A stretch of 64,000 bases of DNA from Trachythela sp. YZ-2020 (GCA_016169945.1 JADLSH010000199.1:3620501-3684500), one strand, 5' to 3'. Positions 20,886 through 32,977 are shown, counted from the first letter of the stretch. Notes: generated from the sequence alone by a model not told the origin. Made by a program: numbers and translations.

Positions 20886-23800
20886 CTATATTAAATCATT
20901 TTGATCTGGTGCGACAATTTCAAGCTTTCTACCATTCGTTTTCAAACGATCGTTGATCTGCCAAATATCAGTCCAGGTAATAACCCAACAATGGAACACC
21001 TCGAGGCGTTTTAAATTAGGACAACTCTCTTCGATCATGCGGATTGTTTTAACAGTGATGTTATCAAAACACGACAACACTAGTTCTTTAAGCTGGAACC
21101 CAGAAGAACTTCGGAATATCTTTATTAAACATTCCTCCTCAATGGGAACTGTTTTAAGCGAGAGTTGAAGAAGGTTGAGATGGGATGTCAACAGTTGATA
21201 CAGAAGTTTTTGCTTTTGGCCGAGCAAGACGTCCTTGAAGTCAATGTTTTCTAGATGGATATACTGCAACGAACAGAAATCACTGAACTTGGTAATATCG
21301 CATCCAGTGTTGGCTAATTTGCTATGTTCCTTTGGCGATGTCTCCACACACGGAAGGAAAGGTTGAACCAGTTGACAGTCAGACATAAATAACTTCTTGA
21401 GTGAGTTACAGTAAAGGCATAACACCGACAAATTTACGCTTTGTACACGAGCCAAGTTAAGAGATTCAAGTTGGTGACCAATCTCCTTCAGGAAATTTTC
21501 AATTTGTTCGAACACCAATGGCAATGGAAAATCTTTTTGGGAACATAGTATGCCACTGGCACTGCCACTGATGTGAAAGGTTTTTAGTTTTGAAAGGTGC
21601 TTTAAGCTTTTCGAGAAGAGTTCAGGATAACCTTTTGCTTTTGTGTATAAAGGAAGACTTAGTTTGAGCTCAATAAGATTGGAGCAACTCTCAAGAATTA
21701 CATCTAGTAGGTTCATCTGATGATCGAATAGAAGTGTGCCTAGCATATCCAAGTGCTGAAGTTGGAATGGGTCAATTGTATGTTTCATTATAAGCATGCA
21801 ATCAGCAACAAATTCTTCTGTAGTACCTCCTAATCCAGCAAATGATAATGAAAGTAGCAGTGGTATTCTAGATAACAAGATTAATAAGCTCTTCGTCGTT
21901 ACAGAGGTTGACGATACATTCAAATACAAAATCTTCAAAGGTTCTGAAGAGCTGCCAGATGGCTTGAGCAAAGATTCAATTCCGTGATCTGTTATTCCGC
22001 TACACGATTCAAGGTTTAAGTCCTTTAAGTTTGGGCAGTATTTGGCAATGTTTTCCAAAACAGAATCCAAACATCCAGAACATTGTGATAAATTGATGCA
22101 TGTGAGACATGTTAGATTCTGTACTATCTGATTTAAGCATCTGGATGATGGTTGATTGCAATAATGAAGGTTCAAACTGACCAGTTTCTAGACAACAATA
22201 AAAAGAATAGATAATTTTAAACTTCGGGTCTTTTTATAGGATCAATCTACCTGAAAAATACAACAAGAACTTCGGCATTTTGAACCGAAGGTCTGGAAGT
22301 TAGTCAGATGGAAGGCCTTCGCTCAAAACGTCGAAGTTCTTGTTGTATTTTTTCAGGTGGATTGATCCTAAAGACTCGGCGTGTATTGTTACAGACACTA
22401 CCTACCAGGGGCGGACTGAGTGATCGGACGCGGACCAAGACCCGGAGAATTACTGGAAAGAGGCCCGGAATTACTGGAAAGAGGACAGATTTCCTTTTGC
22501 TGAAAATTAACCTGGCTTGTAAGCTATGATTCTTAGAACACGATTGATCCCTTTCGAGTTCAAACTAGTCCTGCCGCCACTTTTGTTAGCGAAAAAATGG
22601 GAAATGAGTGAACGCGGACGAATTTTCCCCTTGACGGTTGTGAAAGCACTAGTGTGTTTGTATATTTTAGAATCAAGTATGTTGTATGTGCCAAAGAAAA
22701 GTAAAGGAGTAAAGGAAACTTTCTGATACTTACTAACTAACTTTATAATATTAAATACTACATATATTCATACACTCATACATGGGCCCGGATTCTGCTC
22801 CTGGCCGAGGCCAAAAAAGCTGCCAGTCCGCCTCTGCTACCTACACAGGCACGACACATATGGATAATTTTAGGTGCAAAATCTGTATAAATAGATGTCA
22901 TACTGTATGTCAGTGATAGGAAAATACCAAGAAAACCAAAATGCAAAATCAACAAAACAGTATAGCGAGGTGAATGCTGGAACAAGAAGAAGACATGATG
23001 AAAAGGATGGATAAGGCAGATAAGGTAAGGAGTAAATAGATTAAGATGTGCAGTAGTGGAATTGTGGTCATTCCAGAAAAGATCCAGACTCCCCACACAG
23101 AAGAAATTTCTGCTGTCCGGATGGGGAGGGGGAAAATTCACCTCTGATTATACATGTAGTAAAATGTACTAGGGTTAACTAAACTTGCAACTTCCTCCAT
23201 GGGGGGAGGTGTGGATGTTTTCTAGAATGACCCATTGCAAAGAATGTGATGGATGCAAGTCTGAGATGGTATGGACACATAATAAGAAGAGATGAAGGAG
23301 AGACATTTAGAGGTTGAGCCATTGAGATAAAAGGGAATTTATAGAGGAGCAGAGGAGACCAAAGAACAGATGGAAGGACTATGTAAAATATCAAAATATC
23401 AAGGTCAGGTATTATATTGCACATTAAATGTGAGGGTTTTGTACCAGTTTTGGGAGATGGTGGAATGGGCCAAAATTTTAAATGGGTCTTAGAATTTTAA
23501 GAGAAAGATGGAGAAGAAAGGGGGGATTTTCATTCTCGTACTAAGAGCATGTCTTGCGCACAGTCAACAGAGCATGACAAGGGTATAAGACTGGCTCTAG
23601 GTACGAGAATGGGGGGGGGGATTTAATATGATAATAATGGAAAATAATGTGGATAATGGCATTGGGGTTTTGAAAGTTGAAACCCACAACTGGTCGAGGC
23701 CCCTCATTTTTTAACTTTTCACTTTACATTTGACAAACCTTGCAATGTAGTTGTAGCAGTACTTGATCAGTGATCAAATCATGGTATCTACTTAAATCCA

Positions 23801-24388
23801 ATCTCAAAACATTCTGATGAACGAGCAATGCAAAATATTCCGGGGACAAAATTTCCTTTGAAAAGGCAATATACAAAATTTCTTGTATGGCTCTGTCACC
23901 TACAGAAGAATGTGATCATCATAATGATTTATGCATTTCAGGTGCATTTGAGGGAAGAGGAAGGGGGCTTATCGGAGAGGGGGCTTATCAGAGAGGCCAA
24001 GGGGGGGGGGGCTTATTGATTTATTTTATGTTCTGAGAGTAAGAACATAGTACACTAATGTGAACTTCCAGGCGAAATTATAGCAAATTTAATCAATGGA
24101 CTTGTTGTGAAGGGGAGGATGCTGTAAGGGGGGGGGGGCTTATTAATAGTATAGGACCAGTAAATTTCATACAAAACAGGGTTTCTTGCAACCCCGAGCC
24201 TGCGATCCTTAAGTCATCCTACTTTCTTGGATTCTCAAATTCACTAGATTACTACATTACTCACTTAATTGAGAGAAAGCAATATGAGGATATATGAAAC
24301 CATCATTTAGTGTTACATCTTTACAACACAATGCAATATTTTCTGCTACAGACTCCAGACAAAGTCTTGCCAATGAAATTCCAGCCAT
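20886..24388 (-). CDS. LRR protein A with N-terminal BC-box-like motif (ZYG11/AMN1-like), complete
   Basis: Exons on the minus strand are 24388-24265, 23899-23739 and 22187-20886, giving 528 residues. Junctions are phase 1 and phase 0, the same as in its neighbour at 24523-32510. The start MAGISLARLCLESVAENI aligns with MEIVSLSRLCLESVADNM of the paralogue, which supports this Met over one further upstream. SLARLCLESV fits the Elongin-C-binding BC-box pattern (S/T/A/P)LxxxCxxxV; binding itself is inferred. After a linker come irregular Cys-type leucine-rich repeats, for example VLRLDLSRYHDLITDQ, KLVSLNLHYCN, LTCINLSQCSGC, LKDLNLESCSGITD and LKRLEVFHCWVIT. BC-box plus LRR recalls ZYG11 receptors of CUL2 ubiquitin ligases, and AMN1 in the repeats. 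I see no armadillo region as in ZYG11, so no gene symbol is given. No frameshift is seen. Confidence 0.82.
22238..22370. repeat. Foldback repeat containing the gaaggccttcgctcaaaacg motif
   Basis: The left arm aggatcaatctacctg...aacaagaacttcg is mirrored by cgaagttcttgttg...caggtggattgatcct. The right arm includes gaaggccttcgctcaaaacg, a motif also seen near 9385, 35750, 36060 and 37770. It is in intron 2 of LRR gene A. Confidence 0.7.
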
Positions 24389-24522
24389 GTTTCCTCTGTG
24401 AAATTTAGGGATAAAGGGGACACTGCATGATATAGCCCATACTTTAAGCAAGAAAATAACAAATTACCAAATTAGAACGTATTTTTTATATATCTGTATT
24501 TTAATATTTTTAATTCATTTCA
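24389..24522. promoter_or_regulatory. 134-bp region between divergent start codons: candidate bidirectional promoter
   Basis: The only sequence between the start codons of LRR genes A (minus) and B (plus). It is very AT-rich, including tattttttatatatctgt and ttttaatatttttaattcat. Both 5' UTRs and core promoters would have to fit here unless upstream non-coding exons exist, so shared regulation is likely. No factor site is recognised. Confidence 0.5.
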
Positions 24523-27500
24523 ATGGAAATTGTTAGTTTGTCAAGACTTTGTCTCGAATCTGTTGCAGACAATATGGCAGTGTGGTGTCAAAGCGCCTTA
24601 AAAGAGGATTTTTACAAGTATTTGTATGCCATTGGACCTTTTAATGATTTGAGTAAGTTGTCTAAATATGGCCAGTGACTTAGGGCACAGTATAGGTATT
24701 GAGCAGTAAGCTCACTCAGGTCGGAACCTTTGAAGTTTTTGTCCTTGCGCATGTCATGCCGCGCATGTTTGGCCGCCATGTTGGCAGTAAGGAAAGAGGA
24801 GTGAAGATGTTTAGAATTGTACTACAGAAACTTGGTTTTTACACTTAAATGGCAATATTTTTCCGTTTTCTTTCGCCGATCGGCTTCAGATGGATAAAAT
24901 AACAAATAGAGGAGGATACTGCTTAGTTTTAGACGCGTTTGGAGTAAAATAAACAAGCAAAAAGGCAGAAAATCGCGACGAAATATGTCAGCTGTTAGGA
25001 GTACGTGCGGGATATTGGGCAAAGCTAATTTATTATTACCATTGGTCTTAACAAGTGAGACAAAGGTTTCAATCATGTTGAAAACGGCGTGTATAAGAAG
25101 AAAGTCGAAGTTGTTCTCACAAACATTTGAAGTATTCCTGCAGGAACAGATTGTTCTTATTGCTGTCTAGAGAATACACTGATGGAACATGTACAACTTT
25201 ACTGAGGGGCAGTTTATATGATCCCTCTTACCCGAGATTAAACGAAGCATGCAATGACTTTGAGGTATTGAAATAAGTCATTTGTTAATGATTCGGAAAA
25301 ATAACATGATCCTGATGGCTTTGGATTTTGTTCTGTGGAAAAATCAAATGGCAAAATGTTGTTGAGCACTAATTCTTGCGAATATATATTTTTGCATTGA
25401 TCTATATTTAAATTCTTGTTAGCATGTGCTTGTCTGGTTTCATAAGGACTTATTTCAATACCTCAAAGTACGCTTTGTTTAATCTCGGGTAAGCGGGATC
25501 GTATAAACTGCCCCTGAGAGAGACAACTGTAACTATTGTTTGGAAGTAATGATATTCAAGATACATTTGTATTGCAAAATATTAAAACTAGCATGAAGCT
25601 ACTGTGTACACATCTAGGGAGAGGTTTATAAATCCTTGCTCTCAGTGTTAACCCATTGACTGGCAATGCCCCCAAATGTCAGACAATTTTACGCTTTAAG
25701 GGGAGAGTATTTGCCACCCACAGTGCATTCTGTGTACAAAAGTGCGAAGATCTCCAGCATGGATTTTCAAAATTCACAACACAATTTATAATAAAAGTCA
25801 AGGTAAAACTGCTGATCTTCTGCGTTAACTTCACACAGAATGCACCTATGCTTGCCACTTATGTGTTGATATTAGCAGGTGATAATTATGTGTTCCATCA
25901 CCCTTGCAGATTTGTATGGCCAAAGGTCAGTAGCTAGTGGTTCAGCACCCTGGTTTTATTAATGCCAGTGGCATATTGAATAAATTATCAACTTGATGTT
26001 TGTTGTGTTCTGTTCTGTTCTTGTTATATTTAATGCTCAATCATTCAATCTCTTTAAATTGTTTCATCATTTAACTTAATGACATTTAGGATTAACTTGT
26101 CAACATACACCACATTACAGTAAAATAACAAAATAGGTTGCATCAATCAGGGTGTATTTCAACCTAGTGGTTAACAAGAGACTTGGCATGGTGTATTGTG
26201 CAAGAGCAAGAGTTTCCCTTGACTAGTTTACTTTATTGCTTAACTTTGTTACATTTCTGACAAAACTTACACAAATGTGCTCTTCTCAAATTTGGCAAAT
26301 GTCACATTGACTGCTACATACAATATCAATTGAAATATATTTCTTTATTATATAAAATTCATTTCATTATTTGTTTCTTTTGCATAATTTAACATTAGGG
26401 TATCTTTGGCTACAGATTACAATGTTTACCATATTTCATTGTGAACACAACACATGTAGTACTGTAGGAGTAGTACACTCCCACCAAAAAACCTGCAAGT
26501 GGTCAACACCCTTTTCTTTTGCCTTCATGTGGATTTCTCTAAATCAACAGTCAAGCAATGCATTTGTCTGTAGTCTTTGGTTTAAATTGTAACTTAGTTT
26601 GGCAAGTGCTTTTTTTATTCTGCCCGATAATGGCAGATGTAGTCATGTAGAGGACTTAGTTTCAAACCGAAAATAAATCTAACACTAAAAGAAAACGCGT
26701 GGTGTTCAGCAGTTAACTGTTCGAAGAGTGATAGTTCAAGTTCAGAAATCAGCTTCTTTCGATTTCCATCTGAGCCAGAAAAGTACGTTTTACTTCGTCA
26801 TATTTGTAATTATTCTAAAACTATTCCTCAGCCTCCTCAGCTGTAAATTGTGCTGCAGATTTTGATGACCTCATCGCTCAGTGTACAGAAACTACCAAGA
26901 AGTCAACATCAGTGCTGGCTACAATACCTCAACCTCAAACCTTGGCGATTGGACCCACCGACTACAAAGATCCAAATTGTCGTTTCCAACATGGTCGAGG
27001 AGAATACTATCACATATGTTGCTGGCTATCTGCTCCATAAGTGTTCACAAAAACACAGCTGCTCAACCTGCAAAGAAGCCCAAGAGTCCAATGATCTGGA
27101 TGACAATAGGAAATTACTTTCAATTGTTACTTCAAGGCATATGAGCAAGTCAAATCACAATTTGGAGGTCTGCATGCGCCTTCAGCTAGATTCCTGGAGT
27201 ATGTCGTTCAACTTGAAGCAATCTTTTTCAAAAACTTCTTCATTTATACAAAGAGTTCTTCTGTTGGAGGTGATATCCTCAAGTTACTCAAGAAAGAACC
27301 TGTGCCGTTCCAGTACTGTGAAGAATTCCTGCTGGAATATCTGCAGAAGCTGTTCTTGAGAATGAGAATATATTACTGGTTGAAATTGGCCAACCGTGAT
27401 TTTCGGACAACTTAGAACAAAAAGGACAGCAAATATTTGAAGGTGTCACATCTTTAACCGACATGACTTCAGTCATTATAATCGTTCATATTTTTATTAA

Positions 27501-30500
27501 CGTTTGACATTTATATTGACAATTTAGAACTTTAGAAGTGCCTATACAGTGGTCTAGCTACTGCCATAATTTGTTCAGGCCTTCAGGGAGCCTCTTAGAA
27601 GAGAGAACAAAAACCGATCAACTTTGTTTGGCACAGAGCTGAGAGGACCATAGTTAATCATACTGAAAATATTATAAAAATAAACACAGAAAAACAAGCT
27701 ATAGACCAAAATATATAGCATACTGCCACGGCTGCTATTTAGTAGAGTCTAGCAGCCTTATAGTTATAACAAGTTAGAGCACAATTTGTCATTGAAATAG
27801 TTTTTCTATTTTACTAAAATTTGACAACTTACCTTTCTTTTACAAGTACTAGGCATAGAAAGAAAAATTCGTCCACAAAACCTTGAAATAGCGCCAATTT
27901 AAGTTTCAATCATGAAAGTAAACATTCAGCCCACTCCTAACAGCTGACATTCGTCGCGATTTTCTGCCTTTTTGCTTGTTTATTTTACTCCAAACGCGTC
28001 TAAAACTAAGCAGTATTCTCCTCTATTTGTTATCTTATCCATCTGAAGCCGATCGGCGCAAGAAAACGGAAAATTATTGCCATTTAAGTGCAAAAACCAT
28101 GTTTCTGTAGTACAATTCCAAACAATCTTCACTCCTCTTTCCTTACTGCCAACATGGCGGCCAAACCGGAAGTCGGATGACTTCGGTTGGACACTTTGAA
28201 CCCCGAGTGAGGTTACTGCTCAATACCTATACTGTGCTTAGGGGCTGTTTATATGAAAGCCGGGCTAGTTCGCTGACCGGGCCAGCCTGGTAAGCGGGAT
28301 GAATTTGTCTTGTGTTTATATGAGAAAATTTCATCCCGGCAAGCGGGATGATTTTGTTGTTTTGACCTTTGACATTGTTTTGACAGTTCTTAAAAATAGC
28401 TCGCAGACAAATTGGCGGCGGCGTCTCTTTGAACTTTCATCCCGCCAACCGGGCTGGCCTGGTTCGTGAGTGTTTACATGGGGAAATTTTCATCCCGGTA
28501 AGCGAGATCTTGCCTTTTTCAAGCGAGATCTCGGGAACCGGGCCAGCCCGCTTGTCCATGTAAACGCACAGTAGTTTTTACTATAAAATCAATTACACGG
28601 CGAGATCTCGCTAAGCTGGCTGGCCCGGCTGAACAGAACTGAATGCGTAATTAGTGTATGTATAATGTACGAGTCAAATCCAACCTCGATTATGCCCCCT
28701 CCCCCCCTCGGGCAAACTCCGGGCAATTTGACTTTTGAAAAAATAAATAGTCAAATGGCCATCCGGCTGGGCGAAAAATTAACAGAGCCAGTGGGACAGT
28801 CGTGGTTCTCGAAATTTTGTTAAAAATGAAATTTAACAAGTTCATCCGATTAAGTAATAAAAAATGTGGTGTACTGCAACAAAACCCCAAATAATGACAA
28901 TTACAAGTTTTTTGTCAAGACAGAATTTTGCTCATAGATGATCAGGAAAACAACCACGAGGGAATTAAAGTGCTACAGCATACACATTCTTTATGAGCGA
29001 CCGGCGACCGCTGACCAATTTTGTTGTACATGGTCAATTGCCGGGGGGGGGGACATGATCACAGTTGGATGTGACAAGTGCATAATTTATGCATGATAGA
29101 CCTGTTTCCTTGTTTACATTTTGCTGCCAGGCAAATTCCAATTATACAAAAGATTATTAGTTCGCCATTGTATTTCAACAATGCATATCACAATAACGAA
29201 GCTCTCTTGGGAGCTGTAAAAAACCTTTGCTTGCTTGAGAAATGTAAACAAGGCAAGGGATCAAAATATGACTTGATATGCTGGAACTTAGGTATGCAAT
29301 CTCCGAGTACCCTCTAGTTTTGCTCTGTCTTACACCACTCTGATGATGTTATCCATCAAGGGAAATTATGAGACATTAGTAATTAATTGGTATTTATGTA
29401 CTGTAAATCCTCTGTTTAGTATCCCCTCCCAAATAAGACCCACCCTCTCTAATATCCTCCCTTAGAGGAATAAATTTATTATGCCCTCTCCTCTCTATTA
29501 ACCCATTAACTGGCAGTACCCTACCACTTTAGTAAAATACTAAAGTAGGGTAGGGATGAGTCGATTAATCGGAAAATAATCGGCAACGCTGATTAATCGG
29601 TGATTTTTAAATAATCGGTAATCGGCCGATTATTGTTTGATAATAGGCAAAATAACTGGTCTTAAGATTTTTTGCACAGTTGCCAAGCACATGCTAAAAT
29701 ACTAAATACACTGACAAGTAAAATCGTCTCACGTTAGATAGAGTAAAATGCTAAAGTGGGGCGCATCTGGGCGCATTGCCAGCTAATGGGTTAAGTTCTG
29801 GCACATTTACAACTAAGAAACAATTAGGTGCTGCTTGGATTTATCAATTGGCATGGAATTTCATGTTAGTTTACTGTGTTCCTTGCCTACTTCATTTCAG
29901 ATAAATCAATATGCCCCCCTCTCTATTAAACCCCCTCTTTTATCCAATAACACCTCCCCCGTCCCGTTTCAAACATGGCTGAAATAAATAGGTCGCCGAG
30001 ACAGCGGTATCACAAATTGTAACATCACTTTTTCATGTCGTCATGCAGATTCAACACTCATTCAAGAACTTCTTGATATATCTAATGACAAGCAATTGTT
30101 AAAGGTTTCATACTTCCCTTTGCTTTTTCACGAGAACTTTACAAAGTTAGATCTCAGCAGATGTCATTCCATGATCACTGACCAAGTTCTAAAGCTTGTT
30201 TGTCTTCGTTGTAAGGTAATTATAGCAAACATTTTGGTACAACAGCATCTTTAATATGCTACAGTAACTGCTTAATACTTTTTTCTCTTTATTCTGCAGT
30301 ATTTAGAGGGAACTGGTGCATCCCCAATTGCCCATTTTCTATGCCCTCAAATTGCACTGTCGTGTAACAATGCTATTACAGTACCTAATAAATAACTAAA
30401 TAACATATTATAAATAGTAATTAATATGTACCGTCAGAACGTTAAAGTTCTTACCTCCACCAGGAGCCGGTTGTTCAAAAGCCGGTTAACTTAACCCTGG

Positions 30501-32510
30501 GTTAGTGGTAACTTTCATACAAGTTTCCCGACATCGGTTATATTAATATGAATACTGTTTTCTATCAACCTTGTACTGGGCGATATAAGTTTTTGTTTAT
30601 AAAGTTTTGAAATATTTTATAAACAAACATGTAGAAGTATACAAACCAGAACAGCAGATTAAATTTAACCCGGGGTTAACGTTAACCGGCTTTTGAACAA
30701 CCGGCCCCAGGAGGTTATGTTTTCACCCAGGTTTTTTTGTACGTATGTTTGTTTCTGAGCACGACAGCTAAAAAAGATCAAATATTTTAATACGAAAATT
30801 TGTGGAGCTTTAAAACGACCAATCGATTAAATTTGGATGAAAGTTGAATGAGAAATTTACAACAGTTTGTCTTGCTTTCCCGGGCTGAAGGGCCGAAAAG
30901 GATTGATGTGTTGGCTAAATTTGCTGAAGGAGGTGTGCAGTCTCCGATTGCACTCTAGTTGTTAGCATTTGTTAGTCCCCTTATGTTTTCACCTGGGTTT
31001 GTTTGTATGTCACAGTGTTTGTCTGTGAGCACGATAACTAAAAAATCAAATATTTTAATACGAAAGTTTGTGGAGATAATGCCACTGACCAAGGACAAAT
31101 CAATTCAGTAAATTTTGGTTCAACAAATGAATGCATTTCACAATAACGAAGCTCTCTCTTGCGAGCTTTAGAAAACTTTTGCCCCCCAGAAAAACGTAAA
31201 TAAGGCAATGGGTATGTAAACATGGCAAGGGGTTAATTTGCTGGCGGAAGTATTCAGTCTGAGTACCCTCTAGTTAAAATATTTTCATTTTCAACCATCA
31301 GAGACTGACACACTTAAACCTGAACGGCTGCTCACGGTTGTCAAATTCTTGCCTAAACGAAACCTTACCAACTTTACAATCCCTAAGAAGTTTGCAATTA
31401 TCGAATTGCCGAGGCTGTACAGATCGGTTGTTACACAACCTTGCGAAACATTGTCGCAACTTACAAGAATTGGTCGTTAACTTGTGTCCAAAGGTTACAG
31501 ATGTTGGAATCGAGGCCCTTCTTACAAAAGATAACCCTGGTGAAGTTGGCTGCTTTGATATCATTCATTTGAACGTGTCTGCAACTTCTGTTACAACAAA
31601 AAGTTTGCCGGTAATCCTTGTAAGACTTCCAAAACTTAGAAAACTTTGCTTTTCTGATCTCCCTGGAGCAAATAATCTGGGATTGGTTGGCTTGCCTTTC
31701 TTGAACATTGAACATTTGGATATTTTTGCTACCTTCCTCGTAGATTCAGATCTGAAACTCCTTGTTGAGCATTGTCCGAAGCTCGCTGTACTAAGGCTGA
31801 ACTTGAGTAGCAATTTAAGTAAGATGGTGGCAAATCATTTGACGAGCTTATCACATTTAAAGTCACTCGATCTTGGCGGGGCGTCTGAAGAAGAAATTCT
31901 CTTTGAAGATGTTGAAAAGTTCCTCAAGAAACGGGGTGGTCAATTGGAATCTTTAAACCTATCTGGAATGCATAATGTTCGTATATCCGTCTTATGTATC
32001 TATTGTAAATCACTTAAAGAACTAACCCTGGCACATTGTCAAAATGTTGATCCAATGCTTCCTTCGTTAGACGATTTAACCAAAGAACAGAGGGATAGTC
32101 CAGCACATGGGAGTCGCCTTAGTGATTTTTGTCCTCAACTATCTTGTATCGATCTTAATTTTACCACCTTTCGTGATAATGGTCAACCCGAGTTGTACCC
32201 AATTTGGATATCTTGCATTCTTAGCGATCATGCTAACCTCAGTAAACTTTCATTGAAGAACGCGGACATTAATGATGAATTTTTAGCGGAGCAAGTCTGT
32301 GGAAGTTCATCGAGTTTGGCTCTAAGAATTCTTGACTTGACCAATTGTAATGCCATCACAGTACAGTCCGTTCGTGGTATCGTTGAGAAGTGTCGCAATC
32401 TACGCTTGCTAGATTTATCTCATTGTAAACAGATCGATTTAGGCTCTGTTTCAAAGATTAAGAAGAACTTGAAGGAAACTCGTAATCCACTTCAAATCGT
32501 TTGGGTTTAA
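24523..32510 (+). CDS. LRR protein B with N-terminal BC-box-like motif, paralogue of LRR A, complete
   Basis: Exons are 24523-24652, 30049-30215 and 31302-32510, giving 501 residues. Donors are gtaagt and gtaatt; phases 1 and 0 equal those of LRR gene A. The N-terminus MEIVSLSRLCLESV carries the SLxxxCxxxV BC-box pattern. Exon 2 ends FTKLDLSRCHSMITDQVLKL, matching LRLDLSRYHDLITDQVLL of gene A. Exon 3 holds around ten leucine-rich repeats, such as LTHLNLNGCSRL, LRSLQLSNCRGCTD, LESLNLSGMHNVRISVL, LRILDLTNCNAIT and LRLLDLSHCKQIDL, and ends QIVWV. Shared runs with A include LNVS-TSVTTKSL and SVLC-YC-SLK. It may be a substrate receptor of a CUL2/Elongin-type ligase (inference). Intron 1 is 5.4 kb and contains a P-like transposon. 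The stop codon abuts a MITE fragment. Confidence 0.82.
25205..25514. mobile_element. MITE nested in the P-like element
   Basis: Left tip ggggcagtttatatgatccc, right tip gggatcgtataaactgcccc, with inner arms gacttatttcaatacctc paired to gaggtattgaaataagtc. It is flanked by tga on each side. Non-coding. Confidence 0.7.
26850..27416 (+). pseudogene. Decayed 3' part of a P/THAP9-like transposase
   Basis: Translation gives VEENTITYVAGYLLHKC, then KHSCSTCKEAQ, LDDNRKLLS. After a frame change near 27120-27130 come FKAYEQVKSQFGGLHAPSAR, FLEYVVQLEAIFFKNFF, SSSVGGDILKLLKKEPVPFQ and FLRMRIYYWLKLANRDFR, then a stop at about 27414. The order resembles the C-terminal half of THAP9/P-type transposases. The N-terminal THAP zinc finger and catalytic core are not visible, so this copy is non-autonomous. 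The family call is moderate. Confidence 0.55.
28238..28575. repeat. CCGGGCT-rich dispersed repeat, copy 2
   Basis: It opens ttaggggctgtttatatgaa and contains gccgggctagttcgctgacc, repeated phrases catcccggcaagcgggatga and catcccggtaagcgagatct, and ends near cttgtccatgtaaacgcaca. It directly abuts the P-like element and shares its flank cttagggg, so the transposon may have landed at its edge. Related to 5636-6045. Confidence 0.6.
28576..30048. other. Remainder of LRR B intron 1
   Basis: A segment at about 29120-29315 (ggcaaattccaattatacaa ... ccgagtaccctctag) is related to 31125-31275 and partly to 46980-47045. Short C-rich tracts at 29410-29490 and 29890-29960 belong to the cccctctctatt family. 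Around 29555-29635 a short imperfect palindromic stretch plays on taatcgg / ccgatta. No exon is recognised here. Confidence 0.4.
30467..30706. mobile_element. MITE with ccggttgttcaaaagccgg tips (LRR B intron 2)
   Basis: Left tip ccggttgttcaaaagccggt then taac; right tip gttaaccggcttttgaacaa then ccgg. The subterminal aaccctgggtta and taacccggggtta also pair. Caggag occurs on both flanks. Non-coding, about 240 bp. Confidence 0.75.
31125..31275. repeat. Dispersed repeat ending gagtaccctctag
   Basis: It shares cacaataacgaagctctc and gagtaccctctag with 29180-29315. It lies just upstream of LRR B exon 3 and ends about 25 bp before the acceptor. Confidence 0.5.
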
Positions 32511-32511
32511 A

Positions 32512-32557
32512 AGTACGTTTACAAATTACGATTTGTCGAGTTGTTTTAAGGTGCACT
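32512..32557. repeat. MITE fragment touching the LRR B stop codon
   Basis: Aagtacgtttacaaattacg then atttgtcgag and ttaaggtgcac match the left tip of the gtacgttcacac family (3877-4226). It starts immediately after the TAA at 32508-32510, so it lies in the 3' UTR. Confidence 0.5.
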
Positions 32558-32657
32558 AGTACTTACGGACACCTCTCTATTACGGACCGTTTCCATTGTC
32601 TCGACATGTACAATTCTCATGCATGTATTTTCTTCTATAAAATCTCTAGAAAACGGA

Positions 32658-32977
32658 CACTCACATCTTGTCAACAAGATATGTTCGCAACAGGCTTGTA
32701 CCAAGCTTGTCAACAAGTTGAAACAATGTTGTCATTTTATCAAGTTGCTACAAGGTTGTTACTCACAACTAATTGTCAGTAACAAATTGTTGAATTGCAG
32801 GACGATCACAAGTTGTTGGAACAACTTGTAACAAGTCTGTTGAGTCAACAACCTTGTAGCAAGTTGTCAACAAGCCGTTGACAACTTGTCAAAAAGCTTG
32901 GAACAAGTTGTTGGAACAGTATTGGTACAAGTCTGCTGCAGGTTTGTTATATACAACTTGTGCGTTTTTACGTGTGT
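32658..32977 (+). repeat. caacaagttgt-rich element, copy 6
   Basis: It runs from acactcacatcttgtcaaca to gtgcgtttttacgtgtg. About 145 bp after the LRR B stop codon. Confidence 0.8.

Larger units (their letters stand above)
24686..28236. mobile_element. P-element-like transposon with 7-bp target duplication (LRR B intron 1)
   Basis: Termini of about 318 bp (24686-25003) and 305 bp (27932-28236) are inverted copies. The tips are CACAGTATAGGTATTGAGCA and its complement. The element is flanked by a perfect 7-bp direct repeat CTTAGGG (24679-24685 and 28237-28243). Inside is the tail of a transposase-like gene (26850-27416) and a nested MITE (25205-25514). The 7-bp duplication and the protein tail suggest the P (THAP9-type) superfamily; that assignment is inference. 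The termini resemble each other closely, which points to a fairly recent insertion. Confidence 0.75.

Noticed and set aside
24389..24451. Upstream extension of LRR A to an earlier Met
   Set aside because: The extension would fill half of the 134-bp intergenic space and has no counterpart in the paralogue, whose start aligns with MAGISLARLC.
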